DNA from: Fidelibacterota bacterium
GTDB taxonomy: Bacteria > Fidelibacterota > Marinisomatia > SCGC-AAA003-L08 > TS1B11
Direction: 5' to 3'
DNA: 51,455 nt
NCBI GenBank assembly: GCA_020354025.1
Contig: CP070638.1
Coordinates: 1,078,795 to 1,130,249 of the forward strand
Under the pieces are notes generated by a model. The model saw only the letters and a list, made by a program, of their open reading frames with translations. It ran no database searches and was not told the DNA's origin. The translations under genes and the position numbers were made by a program. Below, in pieces: positions 1-8,180 of the stretch. Position 1 is the first letter of the stretch. Each line of letters opens with the position of its first letter.

Positions 1-2
1 CT

Positions 3-413
3 ATTGTCCCCACCCTGGATCAGCTGGTCGGCAGACTCTACGAGAAAGCAGAGAAAACAGCGATAGAACAGATCGTAATAGACGTGCACCTGGAGACCGT
101 GCGGCGGTTTCATGCTCTAGGCGGTAGAGTGGCACTGGGCAACGACTACGCCAACGTCGGAATCGAGGCGGGAATGCCCATCATGGAGATGACCCTGCTG
201 GCAGAAGCAGGTCTTGCTCCCCTTGCGGTGATCGAGGGGAGTACACGAGAGGCGGCGGTTGTGTGTGGACAAGGGGAAACGTTGGGCACACTTGAGCCCG
301 GGAAGCTAGCTGACGTGATTGTCGTTGCCGGTGACCCGCTGCAGGATATTCAAGCCATGCGCGAGGTTGTGGTGGTTATCAAGGGTGGTGAGCTCGTGTA
401 TAAAAAGGACTGA
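3..413 (+). CDS. Amidohydrolase-family protein, C-terminal fragment
   Basis: This is the C-terminal part (about 136 residues) of a metal-dependent amidohydrolase of the imidazolonepropionase/adenine-deaminase-like group; the frame is open to the window edge, so the start is missing. Visible hallmarks are ALGNDYANVG, which carries the conserved late Asp of the TIM-barrel active site. The closing strand ETLGTLEPGKLADVIVVAGD is the usual return into the small composite beta-sandwich domain, ending at GELVYKKD. The N-terminal HxH metal ligands are outside the window, so the substrate cannot be deduced. The next gene is on the opposite strand, so this is the end of a transcription unit. Family membership is confident; specificity is unknown. 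Confidence 0.85.
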   Translation: MVPTLDQLVGRLYEKAEKTAIEQIVIDVHLETVRRFHALGGRVALGNDYANVGIEAGMPIMEMTLLAEAGLAPLAVIEGSTREAAVVCGQGETLGTLEPGKLADVIVVAGDPLQDIQAMREVVVVIKGGELVYKKD

Positions 414-488
414 GTCCGATATACCGGCAGAAAGCGGGCTGAGGGCCGGGCTGGCGGGCAGCCGACCGATGCAGTATGCGAAGGACGG

Positions 489-1010
489 TTAGTCGTTTTT
501 CAAGCCGGCAATTTCCAGATTGATCCGCCCCTTACGAGCTAAAGATGTGACAAAGTAGATCACGCTATCCCTGGAGAGCTTCACATGCTTTTCGATATCG
601 GCAACGGTACGCAGGGACTCATTCTCTATGCCGGTCGCGATCTCTTCCTCGATCTGCTGCTTCCACTCGTCGAATAGCCCACTCATCTCGGGAGTGACCA
701 GAGAGGCCTCGCCGGAGGGTGAGGCAGCCGATGACATCATTTGTTTGCACATTTCCATGGGATTGAAGCCGGTCTGCTCGCCCTGAGCATCGCCTCCCAT
801 CATCATGCGCATCATGCCGCCCATAGGACCACCACTTTCGCCCATCATCTGACCCATCATGCGGGGCATCATGGTACTCATCAGCTCCTGTTTCTCGTCA
901 TCGGTTAGGGACCCCAGGAATTGGTCCATCATCTGCTCCATCATAGCCTTTTTATCCTCAGAAGACATCCCGTCCATCATCGAGTTCATCATTTTTTCTT
1001 TCACACCCAT
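489..1010 (-). CDS. Methionine-rich protein with C-terminal helix-turn-helix-like segment
   Basis: A 173-residue protein of unknown function, second gene of a two-gene unit behind the ArsR-type regulator (43 bp gap). I count 28 Met, nearly all in the first 95 residues, as MM, MMxxMM and RMMM clusters mixed with Asp/Glu/Lys helices (for example KKAMMEQMMDQF, MMPRMMGQMM). One Cys sits in PMEMCKQMM. The last 60 residues are quite different: charged helices followed by VADIEKHVKLSRDSVIYF and LARKGRINLEI, which look like a winged-helix or short DNA/protein-binding fold. There is no signal peptide, so it is probably cytoplasmic. Met-rich clusters can bind soft metals such as Cu(I) or Ag(I); that role is inferred from composition and from the metal-sensor-type neighbour, not shown. 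Confidence 0.75.
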   Translation of the reverse strand: MGVKEKMMNSMMDGMSSEDKKAMMEQMMDQFLGSLTDDEKQELMSTMMPRMMGQMMGESGGPMGGMMRMMMGGDAQGEQTGFNPMEMCKQMMSSAASPSGEASLVTPEMSGLFDEWKQQIEEEIATGIENESLRTVADIEKHVKLSRDSVIYFVTSLARKGRINLEIAGLKND

Positions 1011-1052
1011 GTTCGTTCTCCTATTCTGATAGTAAACAGGTTAGGTACTTGA

Positions 1053-1406
1053 TTATCGGAACTTCTTTTTCCACATTGGAGGACAGTGAAACATCGGCTT
1101 GGTCCACCGGGTGTCCGCCAGCCCGCCGGCGATTTCGGAAAACAAACCGAGGGCATCCAGCAGACGCGGATTCTTGAGCCGGTGGTAGATGAACGGGCCC
1201 TTCCTGCGGGTCTCGAGGATCTGCCCTTCCCGCAAGGTTTTCAGGTGGTGCGAAACCAAGGGCTGTGACAAGCCGGTAGCCTGTACGAGTTCATTCACCG
1301 AGCACTCTTTGTCACCAATATGATTAATGATCCGTAGACGGTTGGTGTCACCCAACTGCTGGAAAAGTGTCTGTAGTTTCCGCGCTTCGTTCAAATCAAC
1401 ACCCAT
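1053..1406 (-). CDS. ArsR/SmtB-family transcriptional repressor
   Basis: A 117-residue winged-helix regulator, normal ArsR length. Residues 10-30 form the dimer helix, 36-60 the helix-turn-helix with recognition helix SQPLVSHHLKTLRE, and 62-76 the wing (ILETRRKGPFIYHRL). The only cysteines are C35 just before the HTH (KECSVNEL) and C108 in a C-terminal MFHCPPMW tail. The classical ELCVCDL metal site is reduced to one Cys, so the sensed ligand is uncertain; a thiol/methionine site using the C-terminal tail is possible. It is transcribed with the Met-rich gene from a promoter whose operator overlaps the start codon, implying autorepression. No Shine-Dalgarno is visible before the ATG, and the predicted leader is only about 14 nt. 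Confidence 0.9.
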   Translation of the reverse strand: MGVDLNEARKLQTLFQQLGDTNRLRIINHIGDKECSVNELVQATGLSQPLVSHHLKTLREGQILETRRKGPFIYHRLKNPRLLDALGLFSEIAGGLADTRWTKPMFHCPPMWKKKFR

Positions 1407-1428
1407 TGATATAAATGAGCATTGATAT
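1404..1428. promoter_or_regulatory. Probable ArsR operator (imperfect palindrome plus direct repeat)
   Basis: Positions 1409-1428 form a palindrome, ATATAAATG-AG-CATTGATAT, with 8 of 9 pairs matching. The half-site CATTGATAT is also present as an exact direct repeat at 1404-1412 and 1420-1428, the first copy including the arsR start codon. The element covers the predicted transcription start and touches the -10 box, the usual place for an ArsR/SmtB operator. Assignment to this repressor is inferred from position and symmetry. Confidence 0.65.
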
Positions 1429-1455
1429 GTTAAGGTAGCAGGAATCAGAAGTCAA
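1427..1455 (-). promoter_or_regulatory. Sigma-70-type promoter of the arsR/Met-rich unit
   Basis: On the minus strand the sequence gives TTGACT (1450-1455), a spacer of exactly 17 nt, then TAACAT (1427-1432). Start of transcription would fall near 1420, about 14 nt before the arsR ATG. Both hexamers differ from consensus at one or two positions and the spacing is ideal. Confidence 0.7.
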
Positions 1456-1550
1456 GCGATTTTCATGAACCCGTGATATGGACTGTCCAGGCGGGACGAT
1501 AACTCTTATCCGGGCGGGACTTATGGCGGGATGCGTGACTTTCTATCTAC

Positions 1551-1579
1551 TTGACACCTCAGGATTTTAGTAGTAAAGT
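1551..1579 (+). promoter_or_regulatory. Strong sigma-70-type promoter for the secreted-protein genes
   Basis: TTGACA at 1551-1556, a 17-nt spacer, and TAAAGT at 1574-1579. Transcription would start near 1586 and leave a leader of about 240 nt before the ATG at 1825. I see no recognisable riboswitch in that leader, only an A-rich stretch near 1727-1740. The open frames that cross the promoter and leader are not convincing genes. Confidence 0.55.
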
Positions 1580-1824
1580 AGAAACACAGTCTCCACAATC
1601 CATTTTCAAGGAGTGTCCTGATATCGGGGTGAATACTGAATATTCAACCAGCCTACTCCAAGCGCTGAGAAAGCATTTTTACCAATATTCCATTTCGTTT
1701 CTCCGTGCGCTTGCAGATTCTTTTCAAGAAAAAAAACACAGTAGTCGACATCTGTGTTTTGCAGGGAGCACTGTTCGACTTCTACCCAATCAGGTGCTTA
1801 ATCAAAGCTGAGGAGGGAATACCC

Positions 1825-2778
1825 ATGAGATTCAACTTCCTACTCATCATGATACTGCTGATGGCATCCGTCGCCGGTGCAAAGATCTGGCGCGTCAATA
1901 GTAATGCCGGTGCTGATGCTGATTTTACAGACATGCAAAGTGCCCATAACAATGCTACCTCCGGCGATACCATCTATGTCGAAGGATCGGCCACCAACTA
2001 TGGTAACTCGACGATTGCTAAGCAGCTATACATTTTCGGGCCGGGCTATTTTCTGAGTGAAAATCCCGAGACTCAGGTAAATACGGAGTCGGCGAAACTG
2101 TGGAGCACGACATTCACATCGGGCTCTGAAGGGACCATTGTCACCGGCTGCAATTTCTCCAACTACTGCTACGTCTACACTGACAGTATCACCCTTCGGG
2201 GGAATATATTCTGGTTCATGGTCTATATAGGTGACAACAGCGCCATTGATGAAGTAGTCTTCAGCCAGAATTATTGTGCCGAATACTCAATGGAGGTCCG
2301 AGCTAACGCTACCAACATCACGATTCGCAATAGCCATATACGCTACCTGACCGGGACATCGACCAGCTACCTCACCTTTTACAACAACGTTATCGAGGGC
2401 GATCTCACTGTTCATAATTCCGTTCTCAATAACAACATCATGAAGTGGGGTTCTTTCTCCGGAAGCAACAACATTTATAATAACAACCTCGCTAACGGCA
2501 CCCAGTTCGGAACGGATAACGGGAACCAGGCCAACGTTGTCATGGACAATATCGTTTTTGTTTCAGGGGGCACTACGGATGGGAAATTCCAACTGGCCTC
2601 CGGCTCTCCCGCTATCGAAGCGGGTATAAACGGTGAGGACTGCGGCATGTTCGGCGGCAGCACGCCATATGTCCTCTCCGGTCTAATGGATGTGCCCTCT
2701 ATCTGGTCCTTAGCCACCACAGGACCCGGTACGGCCGCAGGAGGGCTCAACGTACAGATCAAGGCAAAATCCAATTAG
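1825..2778 (+). CDS. Exported parallel beta-helix protein, unknown function
   Basis: A 317-residue exported protein. The frame is open further upstream, but the ATG at 1825 is chosen because AGGAGG lies at 1811-1816 with an 8-nt spacer and a clear signal peptide follows (RFNFLLIMILLMASVAGA). The mature part begins with KIWRVNSNAGADADFTDMQS and a SGDTIYVEGS motif, the usual opening of right-handed beta-helix proteins with a pectate-lyase-like fold. Asn-rich rungs follow, such as NITIRNSHIRY and YNNVIEGDL. Residues near 270-280 (ASGSPAIEAGING) match the closing motif of such proteins. It lacks the NYPNPFNP sorting domain of the next gene and ends in a Gly/Ala-rich tail. A gap of 79 nt separates it from the large surface protein; co-transcription is likely. 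Substrate or ligand unknown. Confidence 0.8.
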   Translation: MRFNFLLIMILLMASVAGAKIWRVNSNAGADADFTDMQSAHNNATSGDTIYVEGSATNYGNSTIAKQLYIFGPGYFLSENPETQVNTESAKLWSTTFTSGSEGTIVTGCNFSNYCYVYTDSITLRGNIFWFMVYIGDNSAIDEVVFSQNYCAEYSMEVRANATNITIRNSHIRYLTGTSTSYLTFYNNVIEGDLTVHNSVLNNNIMKWGSFSGSNNIYNNNLANGTQFGTDNGNQANVVMDNIVFVSGGTTDGKFQLASGSPAIEAGINGEDCGMFGGSTPYVLSGLMDVPSIWSLATTGPGTAAGGLNVQIKAKSN

Positions 2779-2857
2779 CCAGGGCTTGATTCAGCCTACG
2801 GATCAAGAGAGGCTCCGTGGAACCGGGCGGTATTAATCGGATAATCCCTCAGGTGCT

Positions 2858-5800
2858 GTGTTGAAAAAAGCAAGCAGCCTCATTGCCCTGGCCGGCCTTG
2901 TCCTGGCATCCTTGTCGGTGCTGCCAGCTCAGAATATCGTTCAATTAGAGTACTTTTTCGATAATGATCCCGGCTTTGGCCTTGGCACACAGGTATCGAT
3001 AACGCCCGATACGATCCTTGATTTGAGCTTTAACGCCAGTCTCGCTGAAGTACCTGACGGCTTCCATTACCTTTTCACGCGCGCCAGAGATGCCGATGGC
3101 CACTGGACGCAGCCCGTTATTCAGCCATTTCTCAAGTCAACCCTGGATACCACGCCAATTGTCAAGAGCTTCCCGGATATCGTTCAGTTGGAGTACTTTG
3201 TCGATACCGATCCGGGATTGGGACTGGCCACCCAGGTGCCATTTGTTCCAGATTCCTCTTTAGACTCAACTTTCAACGCGTCGCTGGCGAGTGTAGCGGA
3301 CGGCTTTCATTATCTCACTGTTCGAGGCCGGGCTGCCAACGGTTTATGGACACATTCCTGCATCCAGCCGTTTCTCAAGTCTACTCTGGACACCACCTCC
3401 ATTGTCAAGACCTTCCCGGATATCATTCAGTTGGAATACTTCATCGATACCGATCCAGGATTAGGCCTCGCTACACAGGTACCGATTACTCCGGACTCGT
3501 CCCTGGACTTAACTCTTAATGCATCTTTGGCCAGTGTCGCGGACGGCTTCCATTATCTGACTGTACGGGGCCGAGCCGCCAACGGCTTATGGACACATTC
3601 CTATATTCAGCCGTTTCTCAAGTCTACCATCAACTCAGAATCCCCTATCTCCCCTGAAAATATTATCTCAATCCACTACGGCATTGAACAGGAGGGGACA
3701 GAACTTCTTAGTGGAGTCTACACGAATTTTCTACCGACCACTAACCTTGATCTGGAGTTCAATATCGATATCGCAGGATTAGATGCGGATAGCAACTATG
3801 AACTCCACATTGCCGTTGAGGATGAGGGCAGCGACCAGAGCTTTGAGCATGTGGAACCGATTATCGTTATTAATTCCCTTCAGGCGATAAACGATACCCT
3901 GGTGATGGATGAGGATAGTTCGATAACCGCTGACGTTGTTGCCAATGATATTGACGCAGACGGAGATACCTTGTCCGTAATCCGAATTTCAGAGCCCCGC
4001 AATGGTGTCGCCGTTATTGGCACTGATACCAGCATTACTTACACGCCCAGCGAGCACTTCTTTGGTTCGGATTCCTTCATCTACGTGGCGCGTGATGAGT
4101 ATTACCAGGAAGACTCGGCGCAGATATGTATTACGGTCCTGCCAATCAACGATGCACCGGTGATCACCTCATCAGATATTGTTTATGCCAGTGAGTTTGA
4201 ATACTTCAAATATCAGGGGATCGCATCAGACGTAGACAACCCGATCCTGACATGGTCTTTTTCAGATCTGCCAAGCTGGCTATCCGCGATGACGGATTCC
4301 GGCAGCGTGGTCGGGACTCCTCATGATGGTGATCCGGACACGTCTTTCCAGGTAATGGTATCCGATGGAGAACTGACAGACACACTTCTTGTTCTCGTGA
4401 TTGTAAGACCTTTGAATACTCCCCCTGGCTCTTTCAGTCTGATTTCACCAAGCAACAATGCTGACGTAGCCACACAGACGCCGCTATTGGATTGGGCGCC
4501 CGCAATCGACCCGGATCTGGGCGATACAGTACGATATACACTGTATCTAGATACAAATGAAGAGGGTGGGGAATCTATCCTGACGGATACTTCGTCATCT
4601 TTCCAAGTCATTTCGCCGCTGACCGACAACACTACCTACCACTGGAGGGTCGCAGCCCGCGATCTGGCGGGAGCCACCACGGAGAATACCGGAGGGTACC
4701 ACAGCTTCCGGGTGAATACGGAGAACGACCCGCCTTCGGAGTTTGCCCTGTTGAGCCCTTCTGACGGTGCCATGATAGTGGACTTGACACCTGGATTCCA
4801 CTGGCAGGAGTCGGTGGATCCGGATGATCCTTTGGGAGTCTCCTACCGGTTCTATCTGGACACCGATTCCCTGTTTTCGGGTACTGTTCCCGTAACGATG
4901 GATTCCACCGATTATGCCCTATTCACGGACCTGCAGGAGGACCAGGTCTACTACTGGAAGGTTATGGCCGTTGATGTCTCCGGAGGGGAGACGGCATCCC
5001 AGGTCTGGTGGTTCTGGACCAACAGTGTGAACAGTCCGCCGGAGGAGTTCGTCCTGGCAACTCCTGTGGATGATGAAGAACTGACCACCTTAACTCCGAC
5101 ATTCAGATGGGAGGCTTCCGGGGATCCGGACATCGCTGACTCGGTGACCTATGCTCTGGAACTGGGAGCTGTTGTAGATAACCTAGCGGCGGTGTACGCC
5201 GGAAAGGATACCGTCCACACTCCAGCTGCTCCTCTGACTGATAATACCACCTACTACTGGAGGGTTGCAGCCCGTGATCTGGCGGGAGCCACCACGGAGA
5301 ATACCGGAGGGTACCACAGCTTCCGGGTGAATACGGAGAACGACCCGCCTTCGGAGTTTGCCCTGTTGAGCCCTTCTGACGGTGCCATGATAGTGGACTT
5401 AACACCTGGATTCCACTGGCAGGAGTCGGTGGATCCGGATGATCCTTTGGGAGTCTCCTACCGGTTCTACCTGGACACCGATTCCCTGTTTTCGGGTACT
5501 GTTCCCGTAACGATGGATTCCACCGATTATGCCCTATTCACGGACCTGCAGGAGGACCAGGTCTACTACTGGCAGGTTGTGGCCGTCGATGTCTCCGGAG
5601 GGGAGACGGCATCCCAGGTCTGGTGGTTCTGGACCAATAGTGTGAACAGTCCGCCGGAGGAGTTCGTCCTGGCAACTCCTGTGGATGATGAAGAACTGAC
5701 CACCTTAACTCCGACATTCAGATGGGAGGCTTCCGGGGATCCGGACATCGCTGACTCGGTGACCTATTCTCTGGAACTGGGAGCTGTTGTAGATAACCTA

Positions 5801-6883
5801 GCGGCGGTGTACACCGGAAAGGATACCGTCCACACTCCAGCTGCTCCTCTGACTGATAATACCACCTACCACTGGAGGGTCGCAGCCCGTGATCTGGCGG
5901 GGGCTATTATGGAGAACACCGGGGGATTTAATCGGTTTGCCACGAACCTCTCGAATGAACCACCAGAGCCAGCTTTCCTAGTAACTCCAACAGACAGCAG
6001 TCTTGAAGTTGACCTTACACCGTTATTCTATTGGACGAAGAGCATAGATCCCGATCCAAATGATATCGTTACTTATCAGCTTTTCTGTTGGCCTAGCGCT
6101 CAGATTGTCCCAACAGATTCCGTCACTATAGACTCGAACTCTGTTGAGATCACGACACCACTCCTTGACAACACCGAATTCCTATGGAGTGTTAAGTGTA
6201 TTGATAATCACGGGTTGGCACTCATGACTGAACCAGTACTTTTCTGGACAGACGCGTTCCCTGAAGCACCACTCCCATTTGCTGCGATTTCTCCATCTGC
6301 TGATTCAACCGGGCTACCAACTGAGGTAGAATTCATATGGAATTCCACAAAAGATCCAGATCCTGTGGATCTCATAACCTATAGGGTAGTGCTGGCAGCT
6401 GATTGGAATGATAGTAGCACGTATGAGTGGCACGACAGCATTGCCGATACCAGTATCATATTATCGCTAGAACAGAATACGGTATACTACTGGCTGGTTG
6501 AGGCCATTGACAAGGACAGTCTTATTACTTTCAGCAACGAGGGAATACCGATTCGATTTGCTGTCGGTCAGCCCCTCAGTCTTGTTGGATGGAATGCCAT
6601 CCCTGAAGAATTTGCTCTATACCAAAACTATCCAAATCCCTTCAATCCCACTTCAACCATCCGCTATGATCTACCTCAGGGGAGTACCGTCTCGCTGGTA
6701 GTGTATGACATCACCGGGCGGGATGTAGCAAGATTGGTGGACCAGCACATGGAACCGGGTTACCATCAGGTGGTCTGGGACAGCCGGGATAAATATGGAC
6801 GCGAGGTCCCCTCTGGCATCTATATCGCCCGGTTATTCACACCAGAACACATCAAGTCCATCAAGATGGTGTTGCTGAAGTAG
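2858..6883 (+). CDS. Large multidomain cell-surface protein with C-terminal sorting domain
   Basis: A 1341-residue secreted protein. Start codons GTG 2858 and TTG 2861 are both possible; TTG is better spaced from AGGTG at 2851. Order: signal peptide (1-25, ending LPAQ); three 81-residue repeats beginning at about 26, 107 and 188 (IVQLEYFxDxDPGxGLxTQV); a cadherin-like segment (DVVANDIDADGDTLSV); a putative Ig/cadherin module (NDAPVITSSD...WLSAMTDSGSVVGTP). Then come fibronectin-III-like modules of the type PPxxFxLxSPxD...TPxFxW...YxWxVxAxD. The last 85 residues (LYQNYPNPFNPTSTIRYDLP to SIKMVLLK) are a type IX-like secretion sorting domain with a FlgD-like Ig fold. Role: probably adhesion or surface scaffolding; no catalytic motif is visible. 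Two modules are nearly identical DNA copies (separate entry). Confidence 0.9.
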   Translation: MLKKASSLIALAGLVLASLSVLPAQNIVQLEYFFDNDPGFGLGTQVSITPDTILDLSFNASLAEVPDGFHYLFTRARDADGHWTQPVIQPFLKSTLDTTPIVKSFPDIVQLEYFVDTDPGLGLATQVPFVPDSSLDSTFNASLASVADGFHYLTVRGRAANGLWTHSCIQPFLKSTLDTTSIVKTFPDIIQLEYFIDTDPGLGLATQVPITPDSSLDLTLNASLASVADGFHYLTVRGRAANGLWTHSYIQPFLKSTINSESPISPENIISIHYGIEQEGTELLSGVYTNFLPTTNLDLEFNIDIAGLDADSNYELHIAVEDEGSDQSFEHVEPIIVINSLQAINDTLVMDEDSSITADVVANDIDADGDTLSVIRISEPRNGVAVIGTDTSITYTPSEHFFGSDSFIYVARDEYYQEDSAQICITVLPINDAPVITSSDIVYASEFEYFKYQGIASDVDNPILTWSFSDLPSWLSAMTDSGSVVGTPHDGDPDTSFQVMVSDGELTDTLLVLVIVRPLNTPPGSFSLISPSNNADVATQTPLLDWAPAIDPDLGDTVRYTLYLDTNEEGGESILTDTSSSFQVISPLTDNTTYHWRVAARDLAGATTENTGGYHSFRVNTENDPPSEFALLSPSDGAMIVDLTPGFHWQESVDPDDPLGVSYRFYLDTDSLFSGTVPVTMDSTDYALFTDLQEDQVYYWKVMAVDVSGGETASQVWWFWTNSVNSPPEEFVLATPVDDEELTTLTPTFRWEASGDPDIADSVTYALELGAVVDNLAAVYAGKDTVHTPAAPLTDNTTYYWRVAARDLAGATTENTGGYHSFRVNTENDPPSEFALLSPSDGAMIVDLTPGFHWQESVDPDDPLGVSYRFYLDTDSLFSGTVPVTMDSTDYALFTDLQEDQVYYWQVVAVDVSGGETASQVWWFWTNSVNSPPEEFVLATPVDDEELTTLTPTFRWEASGDPDIADSVTYSLELGAVVDNLAAVYTGKDTVHTPAAPLTDNTTYHWRVAARDLAGAIMENTGGFNRFATNLSNEPPEPAFLVTPTDSSLEVDLTPLFYWTKSIDPDPNDIVTYQLFCWPSAQIVPTDSVTIDSNSVEITTPLLDNTEFLWSVKCIDNHGLALMTEPVLFWTDAFPEAPLPFAAISPSADSTGLPTEVEFIWNSTKDPDPVDLITYRVVLAADWNDSSTYEWHDSIADTSIILSLEQNTVYYWLVEAIDKDSLITFSNEGIPIRFAVGQPLSLVGWNAIPEEFALYQNYPNPFNPTSTIRYDLPQGSTVSLVVYDITGRDVARLVDQHMEPGYHQVVWDSRDKYGREVPSGIYIARLFTPEHIKSIKMVLLK
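2933..3628 (+). repeat. Three in-frame 243-bp repeats in the large surface protein
   Basis: Three tandem copies of an 81-codon unit, each starting IVQLEYF or IIQLEYF and containing DGFHYL and IQPFLKS. Copies two and three are most alike (shared TVRGRAANGLWTHS); copy one has diverged (TRARDADGHWTQP). Base-level identity is lower than in the 615-bp repeat, so this duplication is older. Confidence 0.85.
4619..5910 (+). repeat. Near-identical 615-bp tandem duplication within the surface-protein gene
   Basis: The stretch beginning CTGACCGACAACACTACC at 4619 recurs at 5234 (offset 615 bp = 205 codons), and a third partial copy starts at 5849 and fades after about 60 bp. Copies one and two differ at only a handful of positions that I could find by reading, several of them synonymous (TTGACA/TTAACA, TAT/TAC, AAC/AAT) and a few not (Lys/Gln, Met/Val, Ala/Ser, Ala/Thr). 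Each unit encodes two fibronectin-like modules. The near identity implies recent duplication or gene conversion and makes copy number an assembly risk. Confidence 0.95.
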
Positions 6884-7161
6884 GAAAAGTCAGAATTAAA
6901 GTCGTTTCACTGGGTACAGGTTGAACGCGGACTTTCAATTCTTGAGAGGTGTGCGTACAACTCAAAAGCCGGTTGTTGGCTGAACGCTAACCGCTGACCG
7001 TTGATCCGCCAGCTGACGGGGAATCCCCGCCGATGGTGGGAGACCCCCGCATGCTGCGGAGTGCAATCCGTTGGCCGGGAAAACGAAAAGGCCCCGTTAC
7101 CGACGCACTTTGAATTGCGGGGAGCCATCGGTAGCTGAGCCTTCAATCATCACAGTGCGTT
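6884..7161. other. Convergent intergenic region with repeat modules
   Basis: No gene supported. It contains GGGGAATCCCC within a degenerate stem (about 7006-7036), a short CCGCA-TGC-TGCGG hairpin at 7047-7059, and a 6-bp stem TACCGA/TCGGTA near 7098-7133. Part of it (7045-7073, and the GATCCGCCAGC tract at 7003-7013) is shared with the 3' end of the delta' gene near 11.66 kb. No run of T typical of a strong terminator follows the stems. Confidence 0.6.
7045..7073 (-). repeat. Dispersed intergenic repeat module, copy A
   Basis: This 29-bp stretch (plus strand CCCCGCATGCTGCGGAGTGC followed by AATCCGTTG) matches 11661-11689 at 25 of 29 positions. The neighbouring tract at 7003-7013 (GATCCGCCAGC) is also present next to copy B, but on the other side of this module, so the modules are arranged in a different order. 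The family is unnamed to me; it resembles REP-like palindromic intergenic elements. Confidence 0.6.
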
Positions 7162-8001
7162 TCAGGGACGGACCCAGCTCGAGATGAACTCCTGGAACTC
7201 TCTCCGATTGGCAGCTGCATTCAAATCAAAGGCGAGAAGCTCTCTGAGTGAGTATTTCTTATTCAAATATTTGAGGTACTCATATCCGATGAGGTAGCCG
7301 ATGTTCTCATGATTCACGTTGTATCGGGTTGTGAGATAGAACTTATGATACTCATTCATGACCTCGAGTTTTTCCCCGGCGTCAGCGGCAATCTTGTCCC
7401 TGTTGGCATCAATCCAATCCAGGCAGCTATTGTACATCTCCCTGCTCATGTGAAGATATTCTTCATCGCTATACCCCGGTACGAGTACGGAGGAGACGTA
7501 GGTCGCATGGCCCTCGTTATAGAATCCGTCGAGCACCGTACTCCAATCAATCTCGCTAATAGCATGGCCTATTTCATGGGCCAACAGGATCTCGATGTTC
7601 CTATTCTCAGGAAGGCGCTCCAGTGCGAGGCAAACGTAATGTTTGTCATCCACATCCTGCGCCCAGCCAGCGTTCGCATAAAGTCCAATGCAGGGCACGA
7701 TCAAAACCTCAGGGATGTTGCTGCCATAGGCACGGTTCATACTCTCGATGGCTTTTTCTTTCGCTTCCGAATAGCGCTCATAATTTGACAGGATCAATGC
7801 CTTGTCTTCCAGGTAACGCGAGTAATTCTCGCTAACCAATTCCCCGAGCGTATCTTTCTTGTAGCTGTAGACCGCCTGTTCAATGTTGCTATTCAATATG
7901 GCCTTATTGGCGTTAAAATATTGCACCAGGTCTTGCTCGGTGAGAGTTCCACTGGTCAATAGGGTGATGATTTTCCCGATGATAACGATCTCTTTGATCA
8001 T
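7162..8001 (-). CDS. Putative zincin-type metalloprotease, HEIGH motif
   Basis: A 279-residue protein. HEIGH at residues 142-146 within EILLAHEIGHAISE is an HExxH zinc site. A downstream YNEGHATYVS (E163) is well placed to be the third ligand, as in gluzincins and DUF2268-like predicted Zn proteases. The region before the motif, PEVLIVPCIGLYANAG...HYVCLALERL, is a beta-sheet typical of zincin folds. The N-terminus (VIIGKIITLLTSG) is mildly hydrophobic but is not a clear signal peptide, so the protein may be cytoplasmic. The gene stands alone, convergent with the large surface protein and divergent from the oxidoreductase. Substrate unknown; it could also be an inactive structural relative, although all three ligands appear present. 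Confidence 0.75.
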   Translation of the reverse strand: MIKEIVIIGKIITLLTSGTLTEQDLVQYFNANKAILNSNIEQAVYSYKKDTLGELVSENYSRYLEDKALILSNYERYSEAKEKAIESMNRAYGSNIPEVLIVPCIGLYANAGWAQDVDDKHYVCLALERLPENRNIEILLAHEIGHAISEIDWSTVLDGFYNEGHATYVSSVLVPGYSDEEYLHMSREMYNSCLDWIDANRDKIAADAGEKLEVMNEYHKFYLTTRYNVNHENIGYLIGYEYLKYLNKKYSLRELLAFDLNAAANRREFQEFISSWVRP

Positions 8002-8088
8002 GACCTCATATCCCTTCAGCGGTGGCTTCCGTGTTTAGGGCGTGCCGGTTCAAAGCCTCCCAGACATTCAAGGTTAAAAACTAATAGA

Positions 8089-8180
8089 TGCATTTCGCTG
8101 TTCCAAGGTATAGTTCACGCCTTTTCCGAATCATCCCCAGCTTGATCACTTAGCCTTTCCCTACTTCAGCAGCGGCCCCG
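8089..8180 (+). repeat. Dispersed intergenic repeat, copy 1 (pair with 37.58-37.67 kb)
   Basis: GGTATAGTTC at 8107 and TCAGCAGC at 8166 are 59 bp apart. In the gap near 37.6 kb the same two blocks are again exactly 59 bp apart (37596 and 37655), with scattered matches between and before them (GCAT at both left ends). Identity over the whole is roughly 60 to 65 percent by eye, so this is an old, diverged pair. Confidence 0.6.

Noticed and set aside
1551-1811. An open plus-strand frame of 86 codons overlapping the promoter and leader
   Set aside because: It starts inside the -35 box, has no ribosome site or recognisable protein features, and overlaps the start region of the beta-helix gene.
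6907-7146. A 79-codon minus-strand frame after the large surface protein
   Set aside because: It consists of repeat-derived low-complexity sequence with no ribosome site and no family resemblance.
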